Shown here piece after piece: positions 52,133 to 60,862 of a stretch of DNA of 64,000 bases. Positions within the stretch are counted from its first letter, which is position 1, and each line of letters opens with the position of its first letter. The DNA is from Flavobacterium sp. LC2016-01 (lineage in GTDB: Bacteria; Bacteroidota; Bacteroidia; Flavobacteriales; Flavobacteriaceae). A program made the translations under genes and the position numbers. The stretch spans positions 372,001 through 436,000 of the forward strand of contig NZ_WMIC01000004.1 of assembly GCF_009711135.1 (NCBI RefSeq), read 5' to 3'. A model generated the notes under the pieces. That model saw nothing but the letters and a program-made list of their open reading frames with translations. It was not told the origin of the DNA and made no database searches.

Positions 52133-53047
52133 TTAATTTTTATGAAATGATTCCTTAAACGCGACAGGAGTAAGGTTTGTTTTTTTCTTAAATAATTTAT
52201 TGAAGGACTGCGGATGCTCAAATCCTAATTTATAAGCGATTTCTGCTATTGATAAAGTTCCAATTGCAATATATTCTTTTGCTTTTTCGATCAATTTATC
52301 ATGAATGAACTGCTGTGTATTTTGTCCGCTTACATTGCGCAATAAATCACTGAGATATCTCGGCGAAAGCTGTAATTCTTCTGCAATAAATTGAACTGTT
52401 GGAACTCCATTTTCTATCGCTTTTTCATTATTGAAATAATTCTCTAAAAGACGTTCTAATTTACTGATTACATCATGGTTAATCGCTTTTCTAGTCAAGA
52501 ATTGACGGTTATAAAAACGATTGCTGTAATTTAGTAGAAGTTCGATTTGCGATATGATAACATCTTGGCTAAAATTGTCAATTCGTTCGTTTAATTCATT
52601 TTTTATACTGTCAAAAACGCTCAGAATCGTTTCTTTTTCTTTCTCAGACAAATACAAAGCTTCAGCAGCAGAATAGCCAAAAAAACCGTATTGCTTGATT
52701 TTAGTATTTAAAGAATAAGGCCGAATAAAATCGGGATGAATATGCAGCGACATACCGCTATAATCAGCTTCTTCGTCTTGCATTCGCAAAATTTGTCCTG
52801 GTGAAACAAATGACATTCCGCCTTCTTCAAAATCATAAAAACCATGTCCGTAGCGCAGTTTTCCAGAGAAATGAGTTTTAAAAGATATTTTGAAGAAATT
52901 TAGAATAATTCCTTGTTCAAAATCTTTTGGATCAAAAACGGCTTCACCATAATTTAAAATACTAATTAACGGATGCGTTGGTTTTGGCTGTCCCATCGCT
53001 TTATGCAGTTCTGAAAGTGAATCGAATATTTTTGGCTGTTTTTTCAT
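52133..53047 (-). CDS. AraC-family transcriptional regulator
   Basis: A 304-residue regulator. The N-terminal cupin-like domain (about 30-190) precedes the AraC DNA-binding domain (about 200-300) with two helix-turn-helix units: FIAEELQLSPRYLSDLLR and LSIAEIAYKLGFEHPQSFNKLFKKK. It lies in one operon with an SDR oxidoreductase and a small ABM-like protein (gaps 13 and 25 bp upstream), and likely controls that operon. The inducer is unknown. Confidence 0.93.
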   Translation of the reverse strand: MKKQPKIFDSLSELHKAMGQPKPTHPLISILNYGEAVFDPKDFEQGIILNFFKISFKTHFSGKLRYGHGFYDFEEGGMSFVSPGQILRMQDEEADYSGMSLHIHPDFIRPYSLNTKIKQYGFFGYSAAEALYLSEKEKETILSVFDSIKNELNERIDNFSQDVIISQIELLLNYSNRFYNRQFLTRKAINHDVISKLERLLENYFNNEKAIENGVPTVQFIAEELQLSPRYLSDLLRNVSGQNTQQFIHDKLIEKAKEYIAIGTLSIAEIAYKLGFEHPQSFNKLFKKKTNLTPVAFKESFHKN

Positions 53048-53072
53048 AATTGAATTTGAACTGCTCTTGGTT

Positions 53073-53378
53073 TTACAAACTTACGAAATGTTCTACTGCC
53101 GAAATATTCCAGCTCACGGTACTTTGATCAATCATATCGTGCACGATCGAATCGCTGAGTTCGCTCATTAATCGGTGCATTGCTACGGTTCCGTCTTCAA
53201 CGCTGTCCCAAAACAGCATATCGTAAATTACGCCTTTTTTTAATTCAGAAATAGTTCTGGAACGAAATCCTTTTTGACGTTTCAAAAAAGCATCTATTTC
53301 TTTATTTTCCTCAATAAATTGCGAAATCGTAAAACCTTTTAATTTAAAGGTAGTCAATTCTATAGCTTGGTTTTTCAT
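53073..53378 (-). CDS. Small protein, probable dimeric alpha-beta barrel (ABM-like)
   Basis: A 101-residue protein. The pattern ELTTFKLKGFTISQFIEENKEIDAFLKRQKGFRSRTISEL... and VYDMLFWDSVEDGTVAMHRL fits the ferredoxin-like fold of antibiotic biosynthesis monooxygenase or stress-responsive barrel proteins: strand, helix, R-Q-K-G-F, strand. No catalytic residue can be claimed. It sits between the SDR and AraC genes. Confidence 0.6.
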   Translation of the reverse strand: MKNQAIELTTFKLKGFTISQFIEENKEIDAFLKRQKGFRSRTISELKKGVIYDMLFWDSVEDGTVAMHRLMSELSDSIVHDMIDQSTVSWNISAVEHFVSL

Positions 53379-53391
53379 AAAGATTTAGTTT

Positions 53392-54198
53392 TTAAAAAGT
53401 AAACATTTCTTTAATTTTCTGAACTTGAGTTTCAGTTCCCAATTCTATTCTTTCATTGTACAAAGTATTGGCGTCATTTCCTGCAACATATCGCAATTGA
53501 TTTTTACTGTCTGTCGCAGCTTCGTAAATAATTTGCGCAATATCTTCCACTTTTGAATAATTTGCGATTTGTTCAGCGCTGTAACCTTTGCTTACTTCTG
53601 CAGTTAATTTTTCGTACGCATTGTGCTGGCCCACTTCCATAGAACGAATCGCAAAATCAGTCTGCATACCACCCGGCGCAACTACTTTTACCTGAATTCC
53701 AAATTGTGCCAATTCATAAGCCATACTTTCAGAAAAGCCATCTACAGCAAACTTTGTCGCACTGTAAATCGAACAAGTAGGAAAACCAATTAATCCAAAT
53801 GTAGAACTTATATTTAGAAAAATACCGCTTTTTTTCTCTCTAAAATGAGATGTAAAAGCTTTTGAAACTCGAATAACACCAAGTAAATTTGTAGCAATTT
53901 GACGTTGAATTTGATCATCGCTCAGAGATTCTAAAGCACCAATTAATCCGTAACCTGCGTTGTTCATGACAACATCTACAGAATAATTTTGGATTACTTT
54001 TTGAATAGTAGAATTAATTTGTTCGGAATTAGAAACGTCAAGCGGAAGCAGAATTACATTTTCTAAATTCTTTAATTCCATTTCTTTTTCTGGATTTCGC
54101 ATCGTCGCAATAACCTGCCAGCCTTTGCTTTGAAATAATTGTGCTGTTGCTTTTCCTAATCCTGATGAGGTGCCTGTAATAAAAATTGTCTTTTGCAT
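53392..54198 (-). CDS. SDR-family oxidoreductase
   Basis: A 268-residue NAD(P)-dependent enzyme. It has TGTSSGLG at residues 8-15, NNAG near 79-82, a serine in NISSTFG and the YSATK catalytic pair near 144-148. The overall form is that of the classical SDRs annotated as ketoreductases or oxidoreductases acting on small carbonyls. It is the first gene of the four-gene operon SDR - ABM-like - AraC - MazG-like; the AraC protein may sense its substrate. Confidence 0.92.
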   Translation of the reverse strand: MQKTIFITGTSSGLGKATAQLFQSKGWQVIATMRNPEKEMELKNLENVILLPLDVSNSEQINSTIQKVIQNYSVDVVMNNAGYGLIGALESLSDDQIQRQIATNLLGVIRVSKAFTSHFREKKSGIFLNISSTFGLIGFPTCSIYSATKFAVDGFSESMAYELAQFGIQVKVVAPGGMQTDFAIRSMEVGQHNAYEKLTAEVSKGYSAEQIANYSKVEDIAQIIYEAATDSKNQLRYVAGNDANTLYNERIELGTETQVQKIKEMFTF

Positions 54199-54299
54199 TT
54201 TTTAATTGTTTAAAATTATAATGCAAAAGTCTGCCGAAATGTAAAGTGTTATTTAGCCAATTTGGAAGTTGTGTAAGCCAAAATGACGAGAATACTATT

Positions 54300-55010
54300 T
54301 TAGTTGTTTAAAATTTCTAATTCCGCAATAATAAGTCCTTTCATTGTGGTATGAACATAATCTTTTGCTTCGGCGTAGGAAACGGTATATTTTCTCGGAA
54401 TATCCTGCAAATGAATAGGGAATGTATTTAAGATATTATCGTAGTAAAGATCCAATTGTTTTTCGTCAGGCATTTCAAATTTAATCTTAATTTGAAATCT
54501 TCGCAGTAAAGCCGTATCGATACTATTGAAAAAATTAGTTGCACAAATCAACAGCGAATTCGTTGGATAATAATCTATTAATTGAATAATGGTGTTAACC
54601 AGACGTTTCATTTCGGCAACATCTTTATCATCATTTTCACGGCTTTTGGCAATTTGGTCAAATTCATCTAAAAACAAAACAGCATTTTCTCTCGCCGCTT
54701 TATCAAACAGTGCTTTTACATTTTTAGACGTTTCACCAATTCTCGCGTTTATAATCGTGCTTAGGTTTACAATAATAATTTCTTTGTTCAGAGCGGTTGC
54801 GATTGCTTTTGCCGTGGTAGTTTTGCCACAGCCTGAATGACCGTGAAGCAAAATCTTATTATCTACAGGAAGATTGTACTTTTTTAATTCCTCAATATAT
54901 TTATGCTCTTTGATTGTCTGCTCTAAAATGGCTTTATTTTCTTCGCTGAAAAAAAGATTTTCAATCGCAATTTTTTCGGTGTCGTGTATGATAAGCTCGT
55001 GTAGATTCAT
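54300..55010 (-). CDS. AAA-family ATPase
   Basis: A 236-residue protein. It has Walker A GHSGCGKT (57-64), Walker B VLFLDEFD (111-118, D115 and E116), a sensor-1 asparagine in LLICATNFF (near 157-160) and the arginine-finger helix TALLRRFQIKIKFEMPDE (near 168-185), as in classical AAA proteins such as FtsH or proteasome-type ATPases. It has a very short N-terminal region and no protease or other partner domain. AAA proteins of this small type often work on a partner encoded beside them, but no obvious partner is next to it. Role unknown. Confidence 0.9.
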   Translation of the reverse strand: MNLHELIIHDTEKIAIENLFFSEENKAILEQTIKEHKYIEELKKYNLPVDNKILLHGHSGCGKTTTAKAIATALNKEIIIVNLSTIINARIGETSKNVKALFDKAARENAVLFLDEFDQIAKSRENDDKDVAEMKRLVNTIIQLIDYYPTNSLLICATNFFNSIDTALLRRFQIKIKFEMPDEKQLDLYYDNILNTFPIHLQDIPRKYTVSYAEAKDYVHTTMKGLIIAELEILNN

Positions 55011-55101
55011 CTGAAAATTATTTGGTGTAAAATTAAAGCTTATTCTGCAATAATTCGCACCTAATTTCCTTTCCTAAAAATTGACTTAGAGATTTTTATA
55101 A

Positions 55102-55995
55102 TTACTTTTTCTTAAGTTTTAATTTAAAAAAATCAATAGTTCTTGTCCAAGATAAAGTTGCTGCAGCTTCATCATATCGGGGTGTAGTATTGTTATGAAA
55201 ACCATGATTGACGCCGGCGTAAAAATAAGCAGTATGTTCGACTTTATTTTTTGTAAGGACTTCTTCAAAGGCTGGCCAGCCATCATTTACGCGCGTATCA
55301 AGACCCGCGTAGTGCAACATTAAAGGTGTAATGATTTTTTCTGCTTCCTCTTTTGTTGGCTGTCCTCCATAATAAGGAACTGCAGCAGATAAAGATGGTA
55401 TTTTTACGGCCATCATATTTGCAATCCAGCCGCCAAAACAAAACCCAACAACGCCTATATAACCGTTACAATCTTTATGTGATTTCAAGTATTCGTATGC
55501 GGCAATAAAATCTTCAAGCATTTCTTCGCGGGTACGTTTCTTCTGAAGTTCCCTTCCAGCATCGTCATTGCCCGGATAACCACCTAAAGGTGACAGTGCA
55601 TCTGGCGCAAGTGTAATGAAACCTTCAACAGCAGCTCTTCTTCCTACATCTTCAATGTATGGATTTAAGCCTCGGTTTTCATGAACAACAATAATTCCCG
55701 GCAATTTCTTTTTAGTTTCTGCTGGCTGTGACAAAAGACCTTTAATGCTTCCGCCGCCTTTTGGAGAATCATAATTAATATAACCTGTTTTCAATCGTGG
55801 ATCTGTCGGCTGAATCAAGATACTGTCGACATAATTTGGTGTCATAAAACTTAAAAGCGATGGAAGCGTCAATGTTCCAACCGCGAAAATGGATAATTTT
55901 TCAATAAATATACGACGGTCGATTTTATTGTGTGCATAATCATCATACAAATCAAATACTTCCTGACTTATATCTTCTTTGGTTAGTTTGTCCAT
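55102..55995 (-). CDS. Dienelactone hydrolase family protein, Tat-type N-terminus
   Basis: A 297-residue alpha/beta hydrolase. Its N-terminal segment has twin arginines (R27, R28 in DRRIFIEKL) followed by a hydrophobic stretch (FAVGTLTLPSLLSF), which fits Tat export or membrane anchoring. The catalytic triad appears as C186 (GFCFGG), D233 (AGLDTRV) and H264 (GVNHGFHN). HENRGLNPYIEDVGRRAA is typical of the family. Known members hydrolyse dienelactone and related lactones or esters; the real substrate here is unknown. Confidence 0.9.
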   Translation of the reverse strand: MDKLTKEDISQEVFDLYDDYAHNKIDRRIFIEKLSIFAVGTLTLPSLLSFMTPNYVDSILIQPTDPRLKTGYINYDSPKGGGSIKGLLSQPAETKKKLPGIIVVHENRGLNPYIEDVGRRAAVEGFITLAPDALSPLGGYPGNDDAGRELQKKRTREEMLEDFIAAYEYLKSHKDCNGYIGVVGFCFGGWIANMMAVKIPSLSAAVPYYGGQPTKEEAEKIITPLMLHYAGLDTRVNDGWPAFEEVLTKNKVEHTAYFYAGVNHGFHNNTTPRYDEAAATLSWTRTIDFFKLKLKKK

Positions 55996-56210
55996 AGCTT
56001 TTAATTTTAAATCTAATTTAGAAAATAAAACGATTACTTGTAAAAGGATTTGAATTTATATGTGTTTTTGAAATACAGTACACACTTTCAGCGTTATAAG
56101 AGATAATTCTATAAGATCAAATAGAAATTATGTAATTTAACATGATTTCTATTTCTGAACTTTGATTACCATAACCCAAACTGTTTTTTAATTTTAAATA
56201 ATCAAATAAG

Positions 56211-57440
56211 ATGAAAAATACAACCTGCTTTCTCGCATTTTCTGCTTTACTTTTAACGTCTTTTAGTTGTTCCAATAATGACAAAGATTCACCAGTGGAT
56301 CCCGGAACAGTAACTGATCCAGTAGAAACAAATGCTCCAAATAGTGCATATAAGCCTGCATTTGAAGGCCAGACAAGAATTAACGGAATTAAAACTAATA
56401 CCAGCTACCAAGGCATTGTTGTTACAAGTGCTCTGGCAGCTCCTTGGGGAGTAAAATCGCTTCCTGACGGCCGACTTTTAATCACAGAAAAAGCTGGACA
56501 AATGCGCATTGTAACGACTGCAGGAGTTGTCAGCAGTCCAATTACTGGAATTCCTGCCGTTAATGCTTCAGGGCAGGGCGGGTTGCTGGGTTTATGTCTT
56601 GATCCCGAATTTGCCTCAAATAAAATGATTTATTGGGTTTTTTCTGAAGCGACAACAGGCGGCAATAATACGGCTGTAGCCAAAGGAAAACTTTCAACCG
56701 ACGAAAAAACAATTGAAGGTGCAACGGTAATTTATCGTGCAAAACCTGCAAATCCAAGCAATCTTCATTATGGAGGCCGAATTCTTTTTGATAAAACAGG
56801 AAATCTTGTTGTAAGTACAGGGGAACGTTCAGTTTTAGAAACCAGACCATTGGCACAATCTGTTTCTTCTGGCCTTGGAAAAGTAGTACGATTAACAAAA
56901 GAAGGACAGCCGGCATCTGGAAATCCTGTTTTTACGGGAACTGGCGCTTTGGCAGAATTATATTCTATTGGTCATAGAAATCCACAGGGACTGGCGCTTC
57001 ATCCAGTTACTGGAGAAATCTGGGAAAGTGAACATGGTCCGCGTGGAGGAGATGAAATAAACCGATTAAAAGCAGGCGCAAATTTTGGCTGGCCAACGAT
57101 CACATACGGAATTGAATATAGCGGAGAAAAAGTGGGCGCTGGAATTCAGCAACAAAACGGACTGGAACAGCCTGTTTATTATTGGGATCCGGTAGTTTCG
57201 CCAAGCGGTATGACTTTTTACAGTGGTAATCGCGTTCCAGAGTGGGAGAATAATTTATTTATAGGGGCTTTAAGCGGTATGCATATTGTAAGACTTGCGA
57301 TTGAAAATAATAAAGTTATTGGTGAAGAAAGGCTTCTGGTTTCTGAAAATCAACGTTTCAGAGATATTACACAAGGAAATGACGGCACTCTTTATGCCGT
57401 TACAGATCAAGGCCGACTTTATAAAATTGACAAGAAATAA
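56211..57440 (+). CDS. PQQ-dependent sugar dehydrogenase family lipoprotein
   Basis: A 409-residue protein with lipobox TSFSC (C20). It has the six-bladed propeller of soluble glucose/aldose sugar dehydrogenases: LDPEFASNKMIYWVFSE, SIGHRNPQGLALHP, ESEHGPRGGDEINRL and WDPVVSPSGMTFYSG. It is probably periplasmic or on the outer membrane, oxidising aldose sugars if PQQ is available. No PQQ synthesis genes are seen nearby. It is followed by its own terminator before the GH97 gene. Confidence 0.88.
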   Translation: MKNTTCFLAFSALLLTSFSCSNNDKDSPVDPGTVTDPVETNAPNSAYKPAFEGQTRINGIKTNTSYQGIVVTSALAAPWGVKSLPDGRLLITEKAGQMRIVTTAGVVSSPITGIPAVNASGQGGLLGLCLDPEFASNKMIYWVFSEATTGGNNTAVAKGKLSTDEKTIEGATVIYRAKPANPSNLHYGGRILFDKTGNLVVSTGERSVLETRPLAQSVSSGLGKVVRLTKEGQPASGNPVFTGTGALAELYSIGHRNPQGLALHPVTGEIWESEHGPRGGDEINRLKAGANFGWPTITYGIEYSGEKVGAGIQQQNGLEQPVYYWDPVVSPSGMTFYSGNRVPEWENNLFIGALSGMHIVRLAIENNKVIGEERLLVSENQRFRDITQGNDGTLYAVTDQGRLYKIDKK

Positions 57441-57447
57441 AATCTAT

Positions 57448-57482
57448 AATGCGCTATTGGAATAAAAATTTAATAGCGCATT
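57448..57482 (+). terminator. Terminator after the sugar dehydrogenase gene
   Basis: AATGCGCTATT (57448-57458) and AATAGCGCATT (57472-57482) form a perfect 11-bp stem with a 13-base loop, then a T-rich tail. Confidence 0.85.
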
Positions 57483-57544
57483 TTTATTTAAAATCATCTT
57501 TTTTAAAATAAAGTTTTTGAGTTTTATAAATTTTACTATTTTTA

Positions 57545-57558
57545 CTAAATCGATTTAG
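57545..57558. promoter_or_regulatory. LacI-type operator in front of the GH97 gene
   Basis: CTAAATCGATTTAG is a perfect 14-bp palindrome lying 25 bases before the GH97 start codon. The same core (ACTAAATCGTTTTAGT type) occurs at 60782-60799 and 61931-61954, around the LacI gene. Confidence 0.7.
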
Positions 57559-57582
57559 GAATTGTTTTATTTAATTTGATTT

Positions 57583-59685
57583 ATGAAAAATATAGTTTTT
57601 GCTTACTTGTTCTTGTTCATTTTTAATCTCTATTCGAATGCTCAGGAACTGAAATCTCCCGATGGAAATTTAAAGCTGACATTTCATTTGGATACGAAGG
57701 GAACACCAATATATTCTTTAAATTTTAAAGAAATAAAGGTGCTTGAAGACAGCAAAATGGGCTTTATTTTGAAATCAGATATTTTTCTGAATGCTGATTT
57801 TAAGATTAGCGAGACCAAATTTCAGTCCGAGGATAGTATTTGGAAACCAGTTTTGGGCGAGCAAAAGGAAATTCGGAATAATTATAATGAATTGAAAGTT
57901 GTGCTTTTGCAGGAAAAAAGCAAAAGGCAAGTCACTATTTATTTCCGTTTATTTAATGATGGACTGGGCTTTCGATATGAATTTCCGGTGCAGGAAAATT
58001 TGCGTCATTTTATAATTCAGGAAGAAACCACCGAATTCAATTTAACTGGAGATCATAAACTTTTCTGGATTCCGGGAGATTATGACACAAATGAATACAG
58101 TTATACAACATCAAAGATATCAGAGATGCAGGCTTTGGTTTATAATGCGACACATGTTCCTTTGGCGGCGCAGTCGACCATTAAAAACTTAGCGGCACAA
58201 ACTCCTTTAATGATAAAAACCACTAACGGACTCTATATTAATATTCATGAAGCTGCGTTAAAAAATTATCCAGCAATGTGCTTGAATGTGAACGATAAAA
58301 CTTTTTCACTGAGTTCGCATCTTGTTCCAGATGCAGTCGGCAATAAAGGATATATCCAGACGGGGAGTTTTACACCTTGGCGAACGGTGGTTGTAAGCGA
58401 TGATGCCCGAAATATTTTAGCATCAAAACTGATATTAAATCTTAATGAGCCCTGTAAATATGAAGATGTTTCCTGGATTAAGCCTGTAAAATATATTGGT
58501 GTATGGTGGGAATATTTTACAGGTGTAGGATCAACTTGGGCGTATTCTGACAATGCGGATGTTGTGATTGGCAAAACTGATTTTTCAAAGTTAAAGCCAA
58601 ATAATACGCACGGTGCGAATACCAAACATGTAAAAGAATATATTGATTTTGCTTCATCCAATGGTTTTGATGCCGTTTTAGTCGAAGGCTGGAATGAAGG
58701 CTGGGAAGATAATACTGCTTTTAAAAAAGAACGTATTTACAGTTTTACAAAAGCATATCCAGATTTTGATGTTCAAGAACTGAATAAATATGCGCATCAG
58801 AAAAATGTGAAAATAATCATGCATCATGAAACTACATCTTCGGTTGCTGAATATGAGCGACAATTAAAAGACGCGTTGGATTTCATGACTGCAAATAATT
58901 ATAATGCTGTAAAAACGGGCTATGTTGGGCCTATTATTCCGCGAGGAGAACATCATGATGGTCAGCAAATGGTGAATCATTATACTTATGTAGCCACTGA
59001 AGCAGCAAAACATAAAATTATGGTCGATTCGCACGAAGCGGTTCGCCCGACGGGTTTGCACAGAACTTATCCAAACTGGTTTGCACAGGAATCAGCGCGC
59101 GGTACTGAGTTTGAATCAATGGAAGGAATTCATCCTGATCACACTACTATTTTGCCATTTACGAGATTAATGGGTGGCCCAATGGATTATACGCCAGGAA
59201 TATTTCAAGGTGATTTATCGGTTTATGGATCTAAGAAAAATAAATTGAGCACCACACTTGCGAAACAATTGGCATTGTATGTTACGATGTACAGTCCACT
59301 GCAAATGGCGGCTGATTTACCCGAAAATTATATCCGATTTAAAGATGCTTTTCAATTTATAAAAGACGTTGCTTTAGATTGGGATGAAACGTATATTTTG
59401 GAAGCTGAACCTGGTGATTATATCACTATTGCAAGAAAAACAAAAGGAAAACAAGAATGGTTTGTGGGAGGCATTACAGATGAAAATTCACGTACAGCTT
59501 TGATCGATTTTAGTTTTCTTCCGGCAGGAAAATCATTTACAGCCATTATTTATGAAGACGGCAAAACAGCTGATTATAAAACAAATCCGCAATCGTATAG
59601 TATTCGAAAAATAACCGTAAACAGTAAAAGTAAATTAAAACAAAAACTTGCTCCTAGCGGAGGAGTGGCTATTTCAATAAAATAA
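57583..59685 (+). CDS. GH97 alpha-glucosidase, SusB-like
   Basis: A 700-residue enzyme with a signal peptide (about 1-20). It has the GH97 N-terminal beta domain (about 22-295), a TIM barrel (about 300-560) and a C-terminal beta domain. Calcium and catalytic glutamates line up with SusB of Bacteroides: E368 (VLVEGWNEGW), E416 (HHETT), E485 (SHEAVRPTG) and E509 (GTEFE) have gaps of 48, 69 and 24, the same as E391, E439, E508 and E532 there (from memory). The inverting glucosidase set is therefore complete, not the aspartate type of retaining galactosidases. It should release glucose from alpha-gluco-oligosaccharides in the periplasm. ManA follows 14 bp later. Confidence 0.93.
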   Translation: MKNIVFAYLFLFIFNLYSNAQELKSPDGNLKLTFHLDTKGTPIYSLNFKEIKVLEDSKMGFILKSDIFLNADFKISETKFQSEDSIWKPVLGEQKEIRNNYNELKVVLLQEKSKRQVTIYFRLFNDGLGFRYEFPVQENLRHFIIQEETTEFNLTGDHKLFWIPGDYDTNEYSYTTSKISEMQALVYNATHVPLAAQSTIKNLAAQTPLMIKTTNGLYINIHEAALKNYPAMCLNVNDKTFSLSSHLVPDAVGNKGYIQTGSFTPWRTVVVSDDARNILASKLILNLNEPCKYEDVSWIKPVKYIGVWWEYFTGVGSTWAYSDNADVVIGKTDFSKLKPNNTHGANTKHVKEYIDFASSNGFDAVLVEGWNEGWEDNTAFKKERIYSFTKAYPDFDVQELNKYAHQKNVKIIMHHETTSSVAEYERQLKDALDFMTANNYNAVKTGYVGPIIPRGEHHDGQQMVNHYTYVATEAAKHKIMVDSHEAVRPTGLHRTYPNWFAQESARGTEFESMEGIHPDHTTILPFTRLMGGPMDYTPGIFQGDLSVYGSKKNKLSTTLAKQLALYVTMYSPLQMAADLPENYIRFKDAFQFIKDVALDWDETYILEAEPGDYITIARKTKGKQEWFVGGITDENSRTALIDFSFLPAGKSFTAIIYEDGKTADYKTNPQSYSIRKITVNSKSKLKQKLAPSGGVAISIK

Positions 59686-59699
59686 ATAAAAACTTAGAT

Positions 59700-60668
59700 A
59701 TGAGTACTATAAATTATCCATTACAATTTGAGCCAATTCTGAAAGAAAGAATTTGGGGAGGAGAAAAATTAAAAACAATTCTTAATAAACCAATTGTTTC
59801 TTCGATTACAGGTGAAAGTTGGGAATTATCTACTGTAGAGGGCGATGTGAGCATTGTGGCAAACGGCAGTCTAAAAGGAAAATCATTAACCGAATTAATT
59901 GAAGATGCTCCAAACGAAATTTTAGGAACGGCTGTTTATGCCCGATTTGGAAAACAATTTCCGTTGTTATTTAAGTATTTAGATGCCAGAGAAGATCTTT
60001 CAATTCAGGTGCATCCAAATGATGAATTGGCTAAAAAACGTCATAATTCATTTGGGAAAACGGAAATGTGGTACGTAATGCAGGCCGATACAGATGCCCG
60101 AATTATTGTTGGTTTTAAAGAAGATTCAAGTAAAGAGGAATATCTTGAAAATCTAAACAATAAAACATTGGTTTCGATTTTAGATGATGTAAAAGCCAAA
60201 GCGGGCGATGTTTTCTTTTTAGAAACAGGAACAGTTCACGCGATAGGAGCAGGTTTGGTTGTAGCCGAAATTCAGCAGACATCAGACATAACGTATCGTT
60301 TATACGATTTTGACAGGACAGACGCAGAGGGAAACAAACGTGAATTGCATGTTGATTTGGCATTAGACGCCATTAACTACAATAAAGTGTATACGTATAA
60401 AAATTACGAGAAAGTCGAAAATAAATCAAATGTTATTGTTGATTGCCCTTATTTTACCACCAATATCATTCCGCTTGACGGAGAACTTGATTTATCAAAA
60501 ACTGGAGAAACTTTTACCGTTTATATGTGTATAGAAGGCGGTTTTAAAATTGAAATAGAGGGGGAAATTTATTCGTATATAAAAGGAGATACAGTTTTGA
60601 TTCCCGCGGCGGTAAAAACGTTGGTATTAAAGGGAACAGCTTCAATTTTAGAAGTATTTATTTCATAA
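59700..60668 (+). CDS. manA: Mannose-6-phosphate isomerase (class I)
   Basis: A 322-residue cupin-type isomerase that converts mannose-6-phosphate to fructose-6-phosphate. Zinc ligands are Q103 and H105 (IQVHPND), E122 (KTEMWYV) and H180 (GTVHAIGAG); TYRLYDFDR is the usual active-site end. Length fits the short Bacteroidota form. It is directly downstream of GH97, so it is part of that operon. A mannose or mannosyl source, or general sugar-phosphate supply, could explain the pairing. Confidence 0.93.
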   Translation: MSTINYPLQFEPILKERIWGGEKLKTILNKPIVSSITGESWELSTVEGDVSIVANGSLKGKSLTELIEDAPNEILGTAVYARFGKQFPLLFKYLDAREDLSIQVHPNDELAKKRHNSFGKTEMWYVMQADTDARIIVGFKEDSSKEEYLENLNNKTLVSILDDVKAKAGDVFFLETGTVHAIGAGLVVAEIQQTSDITYRLYDFDRTDAEGNKRELHVDLALDAINYNKVYTYKNYEKVENKSNVIVDCPYFTTNIIPLDGELDLSKTGETFTVYMCIEGGFKIEIEGEIYSYIKGDTVLIPAAVKTLVLKGTASILEVFIS

Positions 60669-60698
60669 AAAAAGGCATTTAATTTCCGATAGAAAAAA

Positions 60699-60749
60699 TT
60701 AATATAGCATATAATCCCTGTAAATACTGAGGAATGTATGCTATATTAA
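60699..60749. terminator. Hairpin between manA and the lacI-type gene
   Basis: TTAATATAGCATA (60699-60711) and TATGCTATATTAA (60737-60749) pair perfectly over 13 bp around a 25-base loop. It probably ends the GH97-manA transcript; there is no strong T run. Confidence 0.6.
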
Positions 60750-60781
60750 CTCTAAAAAAATGATTCGTTCAAAAAAATATT

Positions 60782-60820
60782 TACAAAATCGTTTTAGTAA
60801 TACTTTTTAATATATATTTG
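60782..60820 (+). promoter_or_regulatory. Promoter with overlapping LacI operator before the LacI gene
   Basis: The operator-like palindrome TACAAAATCGTTTTAGTA (60783-60799) sits where the -33 box would be. The -7 box TATATTTG (60813-60820) is perfect TAnnTTTG. This arrangement predicts that the LacI protein represses its own gene by covering the promoter. Confidence 0.65.
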
Positions 60821-60862
60821 TGAAATAATTAATAACAGCTTAATAAAAAATTAACTCGCTAA

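Noticed and set aside
54300-55010. AAA ATPase as part of an antiphage system
   Set aside because: No nuclease, protease or other effector gene is adjacent and no defence domain is fused to it; nothing beyond the ATPase fold supports it.
57583-59685. GH97 as a retaining alpha-galactosidase
   Set aside because: The glutamate set and its spacing match the inverting SusB type rather than the aspartate-nucleophile type.
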